DNA from: DTU036 sp964346475
GTDB lineage: Bacteria > Bacillota > Clostridia > Peptostreptococcales > Acidaminobacteraceae
Direction: 5' to 3'
Assembly (NCBI GenBank): GCA_964346475.1
Contig: CAYFUM010000022.1
Span: forward strand, 1-24,631
DNA: 24,631 bases
Shown here: piece by piece, positions 1-7,738 of the stretch
How positions within the stretch are numbered: the first letter of the stretch is position 1
Layout of the letters: every line of letters starts with the position of its first letter
Translations under genes and position numbers: made by a program
The notes under the pieces: generated by a model
Told to the model about the DNA's origin: nothing
Database searches by the model: none
What the model saw: only the letters and a program-made list of their open reading frames with translations

Positions 1-86
1 AAGTACGCTATCATGTGGAAACCGTCACCATGGATATGTATGCACCTTACATTCACGTTGAGGCTCTGGTCCGACTTGCCCTATAG
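1..86 (+). pseudogene. ISL3-like transposase fragment (partial)
   Basis: Frame 3 reads through from the window edge to a TAG at 84-86. It contains the string VETVTMDMYAPYI, which resembles the segment around the first catalytic aspartate of ISL3-family DDE transposases (typically V..V.MDM..PY). After this string the family normally continues with a phenylalanine-rich stretch and a second conserved block. Here the frame runs into LVRLAL and stops, so the copy looks frameshifted or truncated. Only about 27 residues are visible. The call rests on one motif and is tentative. Confidence 0.4.
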
Positions 87-139
87 GTAAGACTTTCAAG
101 TTAGATGGATATTTCTCTTAAAAATTAGGCTAATAAAGC

Positions 140-1588
140 CTAGAGTAGAAACTCAAAGGGTCGAACTAGGTAGGAAAGTAGAGTCATTAGTATTTTTTTA
201 CCTGCTTTAACTTCGCTTTCTTCAAGGCCTTCTCTGGGGATGTAGTTGTAGTCTGGTCCCACCTCGAGACTGGAGGCCATATATACTTCAAGGCCTCTTC
301 TTAGACTGGTGCTAGCCTCTTTTCCATGGATTATCACCATGGACTCGGTGCTTAAAAAGGCACTCCTGGGATCTCCGTTAAAGGAGCCAAGGGCCATGAT
401 ATCATCGTCTATTATAAAGGCCTTGGTGTGGAGAGAGTTTTTAGACTGGTACTCAAAGATTCTAAGGCCCCAATCTACCATGTCTTTTCTATGGTTTAAA
501 TAACCTGAAAAAGCTGGATAATTGGGACTTGAGGCCAGGGAATTGGTTAGGAGAATCACTTCCCTTCCCTCTAGATTCTCTGGCTCAAAGTAGGAGCTTA
601 CCATAGCCTTGGCCGGAATGGTGTAGGGGCTTTGGATAAAGACCTCCTTTTTAGAATTTTTAATTAGCTGGGATAATTCATACCAAATCCAGGGCTCCTT
701 ACTAAAGCGCTCTATTGGATTGTGGATAAAACTTATTTTATTGGTGGGTAGGGAGGCTGCCTCAAGGTTAGGAGCCTCTTCCATAAAGTCCATATATTCT
801 AGCCTTACTTCGTCCAGTTTATTTCTGAGCTCCTCATACTTGAGCTGGGCTTTTTTATGTCTTATAAGTAGGACTGGTTTTCTAGAGGACTTGGAATACC
901 TGTGATTCCAGATCTTGTCAAAGTAATCTGACATGGAGGATATAACAGACTCCCTCTCTGGGCCTGTGCTTATAATCACCACATCTCTATCCAGAGTGAC
1001 TTTATCCTGGTACCAGTAGGGATCAAAATACTTGTCTCCAATATTTCTGCCACCTATCATGGCGTATTTATCATCAGCTATTATATATTTATCATGCATC
1101 CTATTGTTAAGGGTCCAGGGCATGAAGGGGTTTAGGGGTTCATAGAACTTTATTTCCATCCTGGGGTGGAGGATTGAGGCGTAGAGGATGGGTTTTAAAT
1201 CTCCCTTTATCCCATGGAAGATTCCATCCAGGAGTAGATTAACCTGGACCCCCCTATCGGCAGCTTCCAGTAGGGCTGCAAAAAAAAGATCGGGAGATTC
1301 ACCGGTTTCTATAGAAAAGTAGGCAATATCTAGCTTTTTTTCTGCCTGAGCTATAATTTTCATCCTAGCAAGGCCTGCGCTGGAAGGACTATCAAGAATT
1401 ACCAGCCTATCGCTTCCCCTCTTATCTGAAAAAAACCTATTAGGGTCAGAGTCCCTAGCATAGGTTGTGGATGTCTTTTTAGGTATTCGAAAAACCAGAA
1501 CACCAGTTACTATGGCGTAGAGGCCTCCAGCCAGAGCCAGTAACCTAAAGAGCTTTCTTATTTTTCTACTTACTTTCTTTCTTGGCAT
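140..1588 (-). CDS. Membrane-anchored phospholipase D-family protein (ClsC/YmdC-like)
   Basis: This 482-residue protein belongs to the phospholipase D superfamily and most resembles cardiolipin synthase C/YmdC-type enzymes, which join or hydrolyse phosphatidyl groups at the membrane. It carries two HKD motifs: MHDKYIIADD (H165, K167, D172) followed by GGRNIGDKYF, and LHTKAFIIDD (H387, K389, D394) followed by GSFNGDPRS, the signature arrangement of this subgroup. A basic N-terminus followed by one hydrophobic segment (about 17-33) should anchor it in the membrane with the catalytic domains outside. An AAAGGA ribosome site lies 5 bases before the ATG. It is monocistronic and points away from the allantoinase gene. 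Substrate is not deducible: cardiolipin synthase and general phospholipase D activities are both possible. Confidence 0.85.
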   Translation of the reverse strand: MPRKKVSRKIRKLFRLLALAGGLYAIVTGVLVFRIPKKTSTTYARDSDPNRFFSDKRGSDRLVILDSPSSAGLARMKIIAQAEKKLDIAYFSIETGESPDLFFAALLEAADRGVQVNLLLDGIFHGIKGDLKPILYASILHPRMEIKFYEPLNPFMPWTLNNRMHDKYIIADDKYAMIGGRNIGDKYFDPYWYQDKVTLDRDVVIISTGPERESVISSMSDYFDKIWNHRYSKSSRKPVLLIRHKKAQLKYEELRNKLDEVRLEYMDFMEEAPNLEAASLPTNKISFIHNPIERFSKEPWIWYELSQLIKNSKKEVFIQSPYTIPAKAMVSSYFEPENLEGREVILLTNSLASSPNYPAFSGYLNHRKDMVDWGLRIFEYQSKNSLHTKAFIIDDDIMALGSFNGDPRSAFLSTESMVIIHGKEASTSLRRGLEVYMASSLEVGPDYNYIPREGLEESEVKAGKKILMTLLSYLVRPFEFLL

Positions 1589-2058
1589 GCCTATCCTTTC
1601 ACAAACTATTAATTGGTTTATACCCCTTATGACCTGTAAATATATTACAATCCCCGACCTATTTCTAGTCTAGATTCCAGCTTTTTCTGAGTCTAGTCTA
1701 GACTCCTTTAAGTTGGATTAATTTTCTATTAGCTGGCTAGAAAACTTTACATCAGAATAACACTAAGGGAGAATAGTTTCTTCTACTAGTTCTTGACTGG
1801 TGACTTGTAGGTGAAAAAAGACTAGGCTCTAGGAGGATTATCAGAAAATTCTTCTTATAGGTCAAAGATTTGTACTTTTTATACAGGGGACTACTTGAAA
1901 AAGCCAGAAAGATTTGGTTAATTTGTATGTTGAACTTGTTTTTCTCCTCTGCTAGGCTTAGGTTAGTTTAGTTAGCTCTAGTGCTGAGTTTACTTGCCTA
2001 TAGCTTCTAGTGTGATTTTAGCTTAGGGGACTAGGAATAATTTGGGAGGTCAGATAGC
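1589..2058. other. 470-base intergenic region without a recognisable gene
   Basis: No open frame with a ribosome site and no RNA gene could be recognised between the divergent phospholipase D and allantoinase genes. The visible structure is a pair of CTAG-rich repeats (1664-1706, listed separately) and an inverted repeat TTTTCTA/TAGAAAA (1722-1728 and 1738-1744) with a 9-base loop. Both promoters must lie here, but neither strand shows a convincing -35/-10 pair. The stretch is visibly richer in A+T than the flanking genes. Confidence 0.5.
1664..1706. repeat. Tandem pair of CTAGTCTAGA repeats, 27-base period
   Basis: CTAGTCTAGATTCC at 1665-1678 recurs as CTAGTCTAGACTCC at 1692-1705, a 27-base spacing with one mismatch. 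The second copy sits within a perfect inverted repeat, AGTCTAG-T-CTAGACT (1690-1704). Two similar dyads about two and a half helical turns apart, between divergent genes, could be an operator pair. No regulator family is recognised from the motif. Confidence 0.5.
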
Positions 2059-3420
2059 TTGAAAAAATTAGATTTAATAATCAAAAATGGCAGAGTAGTC
2101 CTGGAAGATAGGGTGGACCAGGTGGACATTGGGATTGAGGCTGGTAGGATAGTAGCCCTGGAGCAGGGGCTAGAGGAGGCTGCTAGGATTATTGATGCTG
2201 AGGGGCTTATAGTCCTACCTGGTATGGTGGACCCCCATGTTCATGTATCAGAGCCAGGTAGAAGTGAGTGGGAGGGCTATGTAACTGCCACCAGAGCTGC
2301 AGCTAGAGGAGGGGTTACGACTTTTCTAGAGATGCCCCTTAATCAGCTACCTGTAACGGCTAATGTTAAGGCCCTTGAAATAAAGTTTAAGGCGGCCGAG
2401 GGTAAAAAACTTGTGGACATCGCTCCCTATAGCGCTCTGGTTCCTAGTAACCTAGAGGATTTAGAAGAAATGGATAGGGCGGGAGTTGCGGGCTACAAGG
2501 CCTTTATGTCCAGCGTTGGCGATGGCACTAAAGAGGGTGATATGGCCAGGGCCGATGACTATACCCTCTATGAAGGCATGAAAAAAATAGCAAGAACAGG
2601 AAAACCACTACTTGTCCACTGCGAAAATGCAGAACTTACCGATAGACTAGGGGAGGCCTATGAAAAAAAAGGCCCCAATAATCTTTTTAATTATGTCGAG
2701 TCCAGACCTGTCTTTACCGAGCTTGAGGCCATAAGAAGGGCAATTTTTCTGGCTAAGGAGACGGGGGTTAGGCTCTATATCTGTCATATCAGCTGCCCTG
2801 AGGGAATAGAAGAGGTAAAAAAAGCTAGACGAGATGGCCTGGAGGTCTACGCTGAGTCCTGTACCCACTACTTTGCCTTTAGCCAGGAAGAGCTAGATGA
2901 CATTGGAAATACTGCCAAGTGCTCACCCCCTATAAGAAATAAGGACAATCAGAATAGGCTCTTTGAAAAACTCCTCAGTGGGGATATTGATACCATTGCC
3001 TCAGACCACTCACCCTCCACTGCAAAACTCAAGGAAGGTCCTGCCTTTTCAGCCTGGGGAGGCATAGCCTCTCTTCAAAACTCTCTTGATGTGCTCTTTG
3101 ATGAGGCAGTTCAAAAAAGAGGAATGAGCCTGGAGAGCTTTGCCAGGGTCACAGCCACTAACGCAGCCAGGATCTTTGGCCTTGAAAAGAAGGGTTCCAT
3201 TGCTCTTGGGAAGGATGCGGATTTAGTCTTGATTAGGGAAAATTCCCCCTATAGACTTAGAACAGAGGATCTGGAGTACAAAAACAAAATCTCTGCCTAT
3301 GTAGGAAGAAAAATAGGCGCCCAGGTAGTAAAAACCTTCCTTAGGGGCCAGGAAATCTATGACATAAAAAGAGGGGTCTTAGAGGAGTTTCCAGGGGAGT
3401 TTATACTGGTGAAAAATTAA
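2059..3420 (+). CDS. allB: Allantoinase
   Basis: This enzyme hydrolyses the hydantoin ring of allantoin to allantoate, the first step of ureide use. At 453 residues it has the same length as Escherichia coli AllB as I recall it, and it shares long blocks such as HVSEPGRSEWEGY, EMPLNQLP, ESRPVFTE.EAIRR and AKCSPPIR. All ligands of the two-metal centre are present: H60, H62, the carbamylated lysine K147, H187, H243 and D316. The start is TTG (2059), with GGGAGG nine bases upstream (2044-2049). The gene stands alone, with a long upstream region and its own terminator, and no other purine or ureide gene lies in the window. Dihydroorotase or hydantoinase is the family alternative, but the motif pattern is distinctly AllB. 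Confidence 0.9.
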   Translation: MKKLDLIIKNGRVVLEDRVDQVDIGIEAGRIVALEQGLEEAARIIDAEGLIVLPGMVDPHVHVSEPGRSEWEGYVTATRAAARGGVTTFLEMPLNQLPVTANVKALEIKFKAAEGKKLVDIAPYSALVPSNLEDLEEMDRAGVAGYKAFMSSVGDGTKEGDMARADDYTLYEGMKKIARTGKPLLVHCENAELTDRLGEAYEKKGPNNLFNYVESRPVFTELEAIRRAIFLAKETGVRLYICHISCPEGIEEVKKARRDGLEVYAESCTHYFAFSQEELDDIGNTAKCSPPIRNKDNQNRLFEKLLSGDIDTIASDHSPSTAKLKEGPAFSAWGGIASLQNSLDVLFDEAVQKRGMSLESFARVTATNAARIFGLEKKGSIALGKDADLVLIRENSPYRLRTEDLEYKNKISAYVGRKIGAQVVKTFLRGQEIYDIKRGVLEEFPGEFILVKN

Positions 3421-3427
3421 AAACAGG

Positions 3428-3448
3428 GGGAGCACTGCTCCCTTTTTT
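3428..3448 (+). terminator. Intrinsic terminator of allB
   Basis: The stem GGGAGC/GCTCCC with loop ACT is followed by six T residues, starting eight bases after the allB stop codon. It separates allB from the following six-gene operon. Confidence 0.85.
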
Positions 3449-3480
3449 CTTGCTAAAACCAAACTTTCCTTTGATTTTTA

Positions 3481-3509
3481 TAGTTTTATTTCTGCCTATC
3501 CTCTATACT
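3481..3509 (+). promoter_or_regulatory. Possible promoter of the 3558-9734 operon
   Basis: TATACT (3504-3509) is a good -10 hexamer. At 17 bases spacing the only -35 candidate is TAGTTT (3481-3486), which is weak. The leader would be about 40 bases, with GAAGGAGAAG just before the ATG. There is no room for, and no sign of, a cobalamin riboswitch, which is notable for an operon containing corrinoid genes. Confidence 0.35.
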
Positions 3510-3557
3510 ATTTATGTCTAGAGTAGAGAGCATAAAATTAAGAAGGAGAAGATTGTT

Positions 3558-4937
3558 ATGAAGACCAGGATGACAAGAGGAAATCTCTTTTTGGCAGAAA
3601 GCCTTATCGAAGATATAATGGCTTACTTTCAGGCTGTAGGTCTTATAGCCGCTGTAGTGGATAGGGAGGGAAACTACCTCTATAAAAAATCCTGGGGCTA
3701 CGCCGATGGAGAAAAAAAGACAAAAATTAATGAGGATACCATCTTTGGGATAGCCTCAATTACTAAGTCCTTTACAGCCCTAAGTATAATGCAGCTAGAA
3801 GAGAGAGGGATATTAAGTGTCAAAGATAGGGTAGCAGATTATCTGGAGGAGTACCGGGGCTCCCAGGCAGAGGGGGTAAGAATTGAGCATTTTTTGAGCC
3901 ACAGCCCTGGCTACTTTCCCCTGGCAAGAATTCTTGTCAAGGAGGTAGGAGATAGGCTGGGACTTGAAGGAGAGTTGGCTCGCAGCCTTCCTCTGGCAGA
4001 GGAGGGAGGTCGACTGGTGGCTAAAAGGCTTAGTGAGCTGGGTGAAGAAGGAATACTTGGCCAGCCGGGCCAGTACTTTTCCTACTGTAATGATGGCTAT
4101 GGTCTTCTTTCTGAGATAATAAGAATCCATGGAGGGGAGAAGTCCTTTGCTGATTACCTTGAAAAAAATATACTAGGCCCTCTGGGTATGACTAGGAGCT
4201 TTTGTGATTTTTTAAAAGGAGCCAGGGATGACAATGCAGCCAGCCTCTACAAAATAGAGGAGGGAAAGCTCCTGGAATCAAGAGACTATCATGATAACGC
4301 CTTTGTTCTAAATGGGGGTGGGGCTCTTAAGTCCACCCTTAGAGATTTAAAGAGCTATCTAGGGGTCTATCTCAGTGAGGGTAATGGGGTTATTTCCTGG
4401 CCTTCTGTGGAGGCCATGATAGAAAAGCGGATGGACTATCTAGAAAGGGATGGCTATGGCTATGGCCTCTATACCAGGGACCATGAGGGCTATAGAGTTA
4501 CCGGCCATGGGGGTAGTCTCAGCGGTGTATCTTCAAACCTAGCCTGGTCCCAGGAGCTGGGAGTAGGGATTATTATTCTTTCAAATACCAGTGGAGTCCC
4601 TGTTAGCAGGATATCCGATGCCCTTTTTAGGGTTGTTGCTGGAAAGTCTCCTCTGGATACAAGGGACTACAGGCAGAAAAGCTGGGATAAAGATACTATT
4701 TCCAAAGTTCTAGGCAACTATAGCTCTGGAGAGGGTACAAACCTCAAGCTCTTTATGGATAAAGACCTTGAGATAGAGGTGGATGGTGAGAGAAAGCTTC
4801 TTGTTCCCATCTCAGAGAATTCAGCCCTGGTCAGGGAAAAATTTATTGATACCTATTTAGAGATTCGCTGGAAGAAGAATGGAGAGGTCCTGGGTCTGAG
4901 CCTGGGTTCTAGGATAATACCAAAAGTAGAGGAGTAG
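3558..4937 (+). CDS. Class C beta-lactamase-fold serine hydrolase, cytosolic
   Basis: This 459-residue protein has the penicillin-binding/beta-lactamase class C fold used by D-aminopeptidases, esterases and beta-lactamases. The catalytic motifs are S67-I-T-K70 (SxxK), Y176-C-N178 (YxN) and H317-G-G (replacing KTG). The loop usually reading LLSHTSG is FLSHSPGYF here. A separate C-terminal domain of roughly 90 residues follows, of the kind seen in long serine hydrolases. There is no signal peptide or membrane segment, so the enzyme should act in the cytoplasm, which argues against a role in resistance or wall processing. It starts an apparent six-gene operon; the next ATG begins two bases after its stop. 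An amide or ester bond in a small molecule is a likelier substrate than peptidoglycan, but the substrate is unknown. Confidence 0.8.
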   Translation: MKTRMTRGNLFLAESLIEDIMAYFQAVGLIAAVVDREGNYLYKKSWGYADGEKKTKINEDTIFGIASITKSFTALSIMQLEERGILSVKDRVADYLEEYRGSQAEGVRIEHFLSHSPGYFPLARILVKEVGDRLGLEGELARSLPLAEEGGRLVAKRLSELGEEGILGQPGQYFSYCNDGYGLLSEIIRIHGGEKSFADYLEKNILGPLGMTRSFCDFLKGARDDNAASLYKIEEGKLLESRDYHDNAFVLNGGGALKSTLRDLKSYLGVYLSEGNGVISWPSVEAMIEKRMDYLERDGYGYGLYTRDHEGYRVTGHGGSLSGVSSNLAWSQELGVGIIILSNTSGVPVSRISDALFRVVAGKSPLDTRDYRQKSWDKDTISKVLGNYSSGEGTNLKLFMDKDLEIEVDGERKLLVPISENSALVREKFIDTYLEIRWKKNGEVLGLSLGSRIIPKVEE

Positions 4938-4939
4938 CC

Positions 4940-6241
4940 ATGTCAAACAAAACAAGTTTTCTAGCAAGTGGAGACATATTTATAACCAGGAGGATTGCCC
5001 AGGGAGGTTATGAGGGATATGGGGATCTTGTGGACCTAATAAAAAAGCACGATGTAGCCTTTACAAACCTTGAAATGACCTTCCATGAAAGCCAGGGCTA
5101 TCCTGCAGCTGAAAGCGGTGGAACCTGGGCCATGATGGAGCCCGGTGCCCTGGATGATATAAAGGCCATGGGTTTTAACATATTTAATACAGCTAATAAT
5201 CACTCAGGAGACTATGGTGAGGGGGGAATCCTTGCCACTATAGAAAATCTTAAAAAAAGAGATATGGTCTTTTCGGGAACAGGAGAAAACCTAGCCCAGG
5301 CTTCAAGGCCAGCCTATCTTGAAACTAGAAATAATAGGGTAGCCCTTATCAGCGTCTCATCTACCTTTTCTGAGGCCTCTAGAGCAGGAGGTCAGTCCCA
5401 GGAGCTTAAGGGAAGGCCAGGTCTAAATCCCCTGAGGTTTAAGACCTACTACCATGTGGATAAAGAGAACTTCGAGAAGGCTAGGGAGCTGGTTGAGCTT
5501 ACCTATGTCAATGCCTCTCTGGACTTCTCTATTAGAAATGGCTATAAAAAAGCCTTTGAGGCCCAGGAGCTTCCTCTGGGAGAGTCTGGAATTTTTATCC
5601 TAGATGAAGAAAACTGGGTGGAAACCCTCCCCCTTGAGGAGGATATGAAAAGAATTGAAGAGGAGATAGTGGAGGCAAAAAAGCAGGCGGATATAGTAAT
5701 AGTTAGCCTCCATGCCCACGAATTTACAGGCCATGACTCTATTAAACCGGCCATGTTCCTTGAGAGCTTTTCTAGAAGCTGTATTGATGCCGGAGCCCAG
5801 GCCGTTCTGGGCCATGGGCCCCATGAACTAAGGGCCATAGAAATCTATAGGGGATGTCCAATCTTCTATAGTCTGGGCAACTTTCTTTTCCAAACCGAGA
5901 CCATAGCCCTCCAACCCCGGGAAGCCTTTATAAACAAGGGAATGGATCCAGACACCAAAATAGGGGCCTTTATGGAGGAAAGAAGTAAAAAGGGTACAGT
6001 GGGCTACGGGGTCCAGGAGAATATCTGGAGGTCAGTTCTTGCTAGCTGGGTCATGGAAAAAGGCCAGATAAAGGAAATAGTACTTACTCCCATAGAAATG
6101 GGCCTCCTAGCAAGAAGGTCCCAGAAGGGTCTTCCTAGACTCAGTGGTGATGAGTCTACCCTAGAGTATCTAGCCAGTCTTAGCGAAGAGTATGGAACAA
6201 AAATTGAGATTGAGGATGGCCTTGGCTATATTAGGTTATGA
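4940..6241 (+). CDS. CapA-like metallophosphatase, cytosolic
   Basis: This 433-residue protein belongs to the CapA/PgsA family, a calcineurin-like metallophosphatase fold named after poly-gamma-glutamate capsule synthesis. Candidate metal-binding motifs are SGDIF (D12), TNLEMTF (N42, E44), NTANNHSGDYG (N86, H87, D90), SLHAHEF and GHGPH. YSLGNFLFQT, near the C-terminal side, is also typical. Capsule CapA proteins carry an N-terminal membrane anchor; this one begins directly with the catalytic domain and has none, so it probably works on a soluble phosphoester or amide. The ribosome site lies inside the end of the preceding gene, and its stop overlaps the next start (ATGA), so translation is probably coupled. 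No capsule ligase gene (capB/capC) is nearby, which weakens a polyglutamate role. Confidence 0.8.
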   Translation: MSNKTSFLASGDIFITRRIAQGGYEGYGDLVDLIKKHDVAFTNLEMTFHESQGYPAAESGGTWAMMEPGALDDIKAMGFNIFNTANNHSGDYGEGGILATIENLKKRDMVFSGTGENLAQASRPAYLETRNNRVALISVSSTFSEASRAGGQSQELKGRPGLNPLRFKTYYHVDKENFEKARELVELTYVNASLDFSIRNGYKKAFEAQELPLGESGIFILDEENWVETLPLEEDMKRIEEEIVEAKKQADIVIVSLHAHEFTGHDSIKPAMFLESFSRSCIDAGAQAVLGHGPHELRAIEIYRGCPIFYSLGNFLFQTETIALQPREAFINKGMDPDTKIGAFMEERSKKGTVGYGVQENIWRSVLASWVMEKGQIKEIVLTPIEMGLLARRSQKGLPRLSGDESTLEYLASLSEEYGTKIEIEDGLGYIRL

Positions 6242-6777
6242 AAAGGACTAATCTAATAATCATCCTACCAGAAATCTACGGAATAAATGACTTTATAAAA
6301 GGCCAGGCCAGCCTCTACCTGGGTCTGGGTTTTGATGTGGAGATTTTTAACTATGGTAGAAGCTTCTCCTACTCAGAGGAGAAGGAAGCCTACAGGTTTT
6401 TTATGGAAGAAAAGGGCTTTGATACTGGAGAGATCGAGGAGCTAGTGAGAGAAAAAAGAAGGCACTATGAAAAAATCCTTCTTCTTGGCTTTAGCGTAGG
6501 AGCAAGTCTTGCCTATAGGGCTGGCTCCAGGGTCCCTCTAGAGGGAGTCGTCTGCCTCTATGGCTCCAGGATTAGAGACTACCTGGATGAAAAACCTAGT
6601 CTACCAAGCCTTGTGATTTTATCCCAGGATGAAGACTATTATTTAGAGGAAGACCAGCTAAGACTCGTAAAACTAGCTGGGCCCCATGGCTTTATGGATA
6701 GCTACTCTTCTGGTTTTAAAGAAGAGGCTAGAGCTAGGGCCCAGGAACTTATAGAAGGATTTTTAAGGAGGCTTTAG
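6238..6777 (+). CDS. Small dienelactone-hydrolase-like alpha/beta hydrolase
   Basis: This 179-residue protein is a compact alpha/beta hydrolase most like the dienelactone hydrolase family. It begins with a first strand and oxyanion loop (IIILPEIYGIN). The nucleophile elbow is GFSVGAS with S86, where classical dienelactone hydrolases have cysteine. A late GPHGFMD supplies H150, and D131 or D133 in LSQDEDYY may be the acid. It lacks the roughly 50 extra residues of full-length family members. It overlaps the CapA-like gene by four bases and cobQ by one (TAGTG), so it belongs to the same operon. Its substrate cannot be read from the sequence. Confidence 0.7.
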   Translation: MKRTNLIIILPEIYGINDFIKGQASLYLGLGFDVEIFNYGRSFSYSEEKEAYRFFMEEKGFDTGEIEELVREKRRHYEKILLLGFSVGASLAYRAGSRVPLEGVVCLYGSRIRDYLDEKPSLPSLVILSQDEDYYLEEDQLRLVKLAGPHGFMDSYSSGFKEEARARAQELIEGFLRRL

Positions 6778-7738
6778 TGGCAAATATAATGGTGCAGGGG
6801 ACAACTTCCTCTGCAGGGAAGAGTCTAGTTTGTCTTGGCCTATGTAGGGTTTTTAAAGAGGATGGCTACAGGGTGGCTCCCTTTAAATCTCAGAACATGT
6901 CTTCTAATTATTATGAGAATGATAGGGGTGAAAAACTCAGTCTTTCCCAGTCCCTCCAGGCCCTGGCCTCGGATCTTGAGCCTGGCCCAAGACTCAATCC
7001 TATCCTTCTTATACCAAGAAGTGAAAGTGGTTCCCTGGTTGTGGTAAAGGGCCAGGAGGAAGGTGCTCTGGAGGCCAGGGATTATTTTAAATATAGAAAA
7101 ACCCTGGGAAAGATGGTGCTGGAGGAGTACAGGTCCCTGGAGAAGGACTTTGACATAATAGTCCTTGAAGGGGCAGGGAGCCCCGCTGAGATAAACCTAA
7201 GAAAGGACGACCTGGTAAATATGGGCCTAGCCCAGATGGTGGACGCCCCGGTTCTTTTGGTGGCAGATATAGATAGAGGAGGGGTCTTTGCCTCCCTCTA
7301 TGGCACTATAATGCTNNNNNNNNNNNNNNNNNNNNNNNNNNNNNNNNNNNNNNNNNNNNNNNNNNNNNNNNNNNNNNNNNNNNNNNNNNNNNNNNNNNNN
7401 NNNNNNNNNNNNNNNTGGCAGATATAGATAGAGGAGGGGTCTTTGCCTCCCTCTATGGCACTATAATGCTGCTTAGTCCTGAGGAGCGGGCCAGGGTCAA
7501 GGGCCTTATTATTAATAAATTCAGGGGCGATATTGAGCTTTTGAAGCCCGGCCTTGACATGTTTAAAGCCTATGTGGATATCCCTGTGGTGGGGGTCCTG
7601 CCCTATATTGAGCTTGCTATAGAGGATAGAGCTATTTTCAGCGATGAGAAAATTCAGGCCAGGGAGTTTTCCAAGGTGGAGGACCTCCTAAGAAAAAACC
7701 TGGATATGGACTTTATCTACAGGCTGGTAAAGAGGTGA
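6777..7738 (+). CDS. cobQ: Cobyric acid synthase lacking the glutaminase domain (interrupted by assembly gap)
   Basis: CobQ amidates four side chains of adenosylcobyrinate a,c-diamide, using ATP and ammonia from glutamine. The coding region is split by 100 N. Removing the gap and one copy of the 55-base flanking repeat (155 bases in all) joins both parts in frame into a 268-residue protein. It has the P-loop GTTSSAGKS (8-16), APFKSQNMS, EGAGSPAEINL, DIDRGGVFASLYGT and NKFRGD..LLKPGL of the CobQ ATPase domain. Family members have about 480-510 residues with a C-terminal class I glutaminase. Here the N-domain ends near VLPYIELAIED and is followed at once by VEDLLRKNLDMDFIYRL, which resembles the extreme C-terminal tail of CobQ. 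The catalytic cysteine-bearing glutaminase is therefore missing. The family lysine in NPILLKP is isoleucine. The start is GTG, overlapping the upstream stop. Confidence 0.8.
7261..7470 (+). repeat. Identical 55-base contig ends flanking a 100-N gap
   Basis: Bases 7261-7315 and 7416-7470 are identical over 55 positions and flank exactly 100 N (7316-7415). A round number of N between identical ends means two contigs that overlap by 55 bases and were scaffolded instead of merged; 55 is a common de Bruijn k-mer length. Collapsing the repeat restores the cobQ reading frame, which supports a true gap length of minus 55. This is an assembly feature, not a biological repeat. Confidence 0.93.

Noticed and set aside
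3449..3557. Cobalamin riboswitch before the corrinoid operon
   Set aside because: Only about 100 bases separate the allB terminator from the start codon, and no B12-box-like sequence or fold was recognised.
5542..5838. Open frames antisense to the CapA-like gene and similar long antisense frames elsewhere
   Set aside because: They have no ribosome sites, show low-complexity compositions and lie opposite well-conserved proteins.
6777..7427. A complete 216-residue cobQ product ending just after the N run
   Set aside because: The end codons come from the repeated contig end read in the wrong frame after the gap; the true frame continues to 7738 once the overlap is collapsed.
7261..7470. A biological direct repeat or mobile-element target duplication
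   Set aside because: The copies flank exactly 100 N and lie inside one conserved coding region whose frame is restored by removing one copy.
7466..7738. A separate 90-residue gene after the gap
   Set aside because: It is the continuation of cobQ: its first ATG is an internal methionine of the GTIMLLSPEE segment, and there is no ribosome site.
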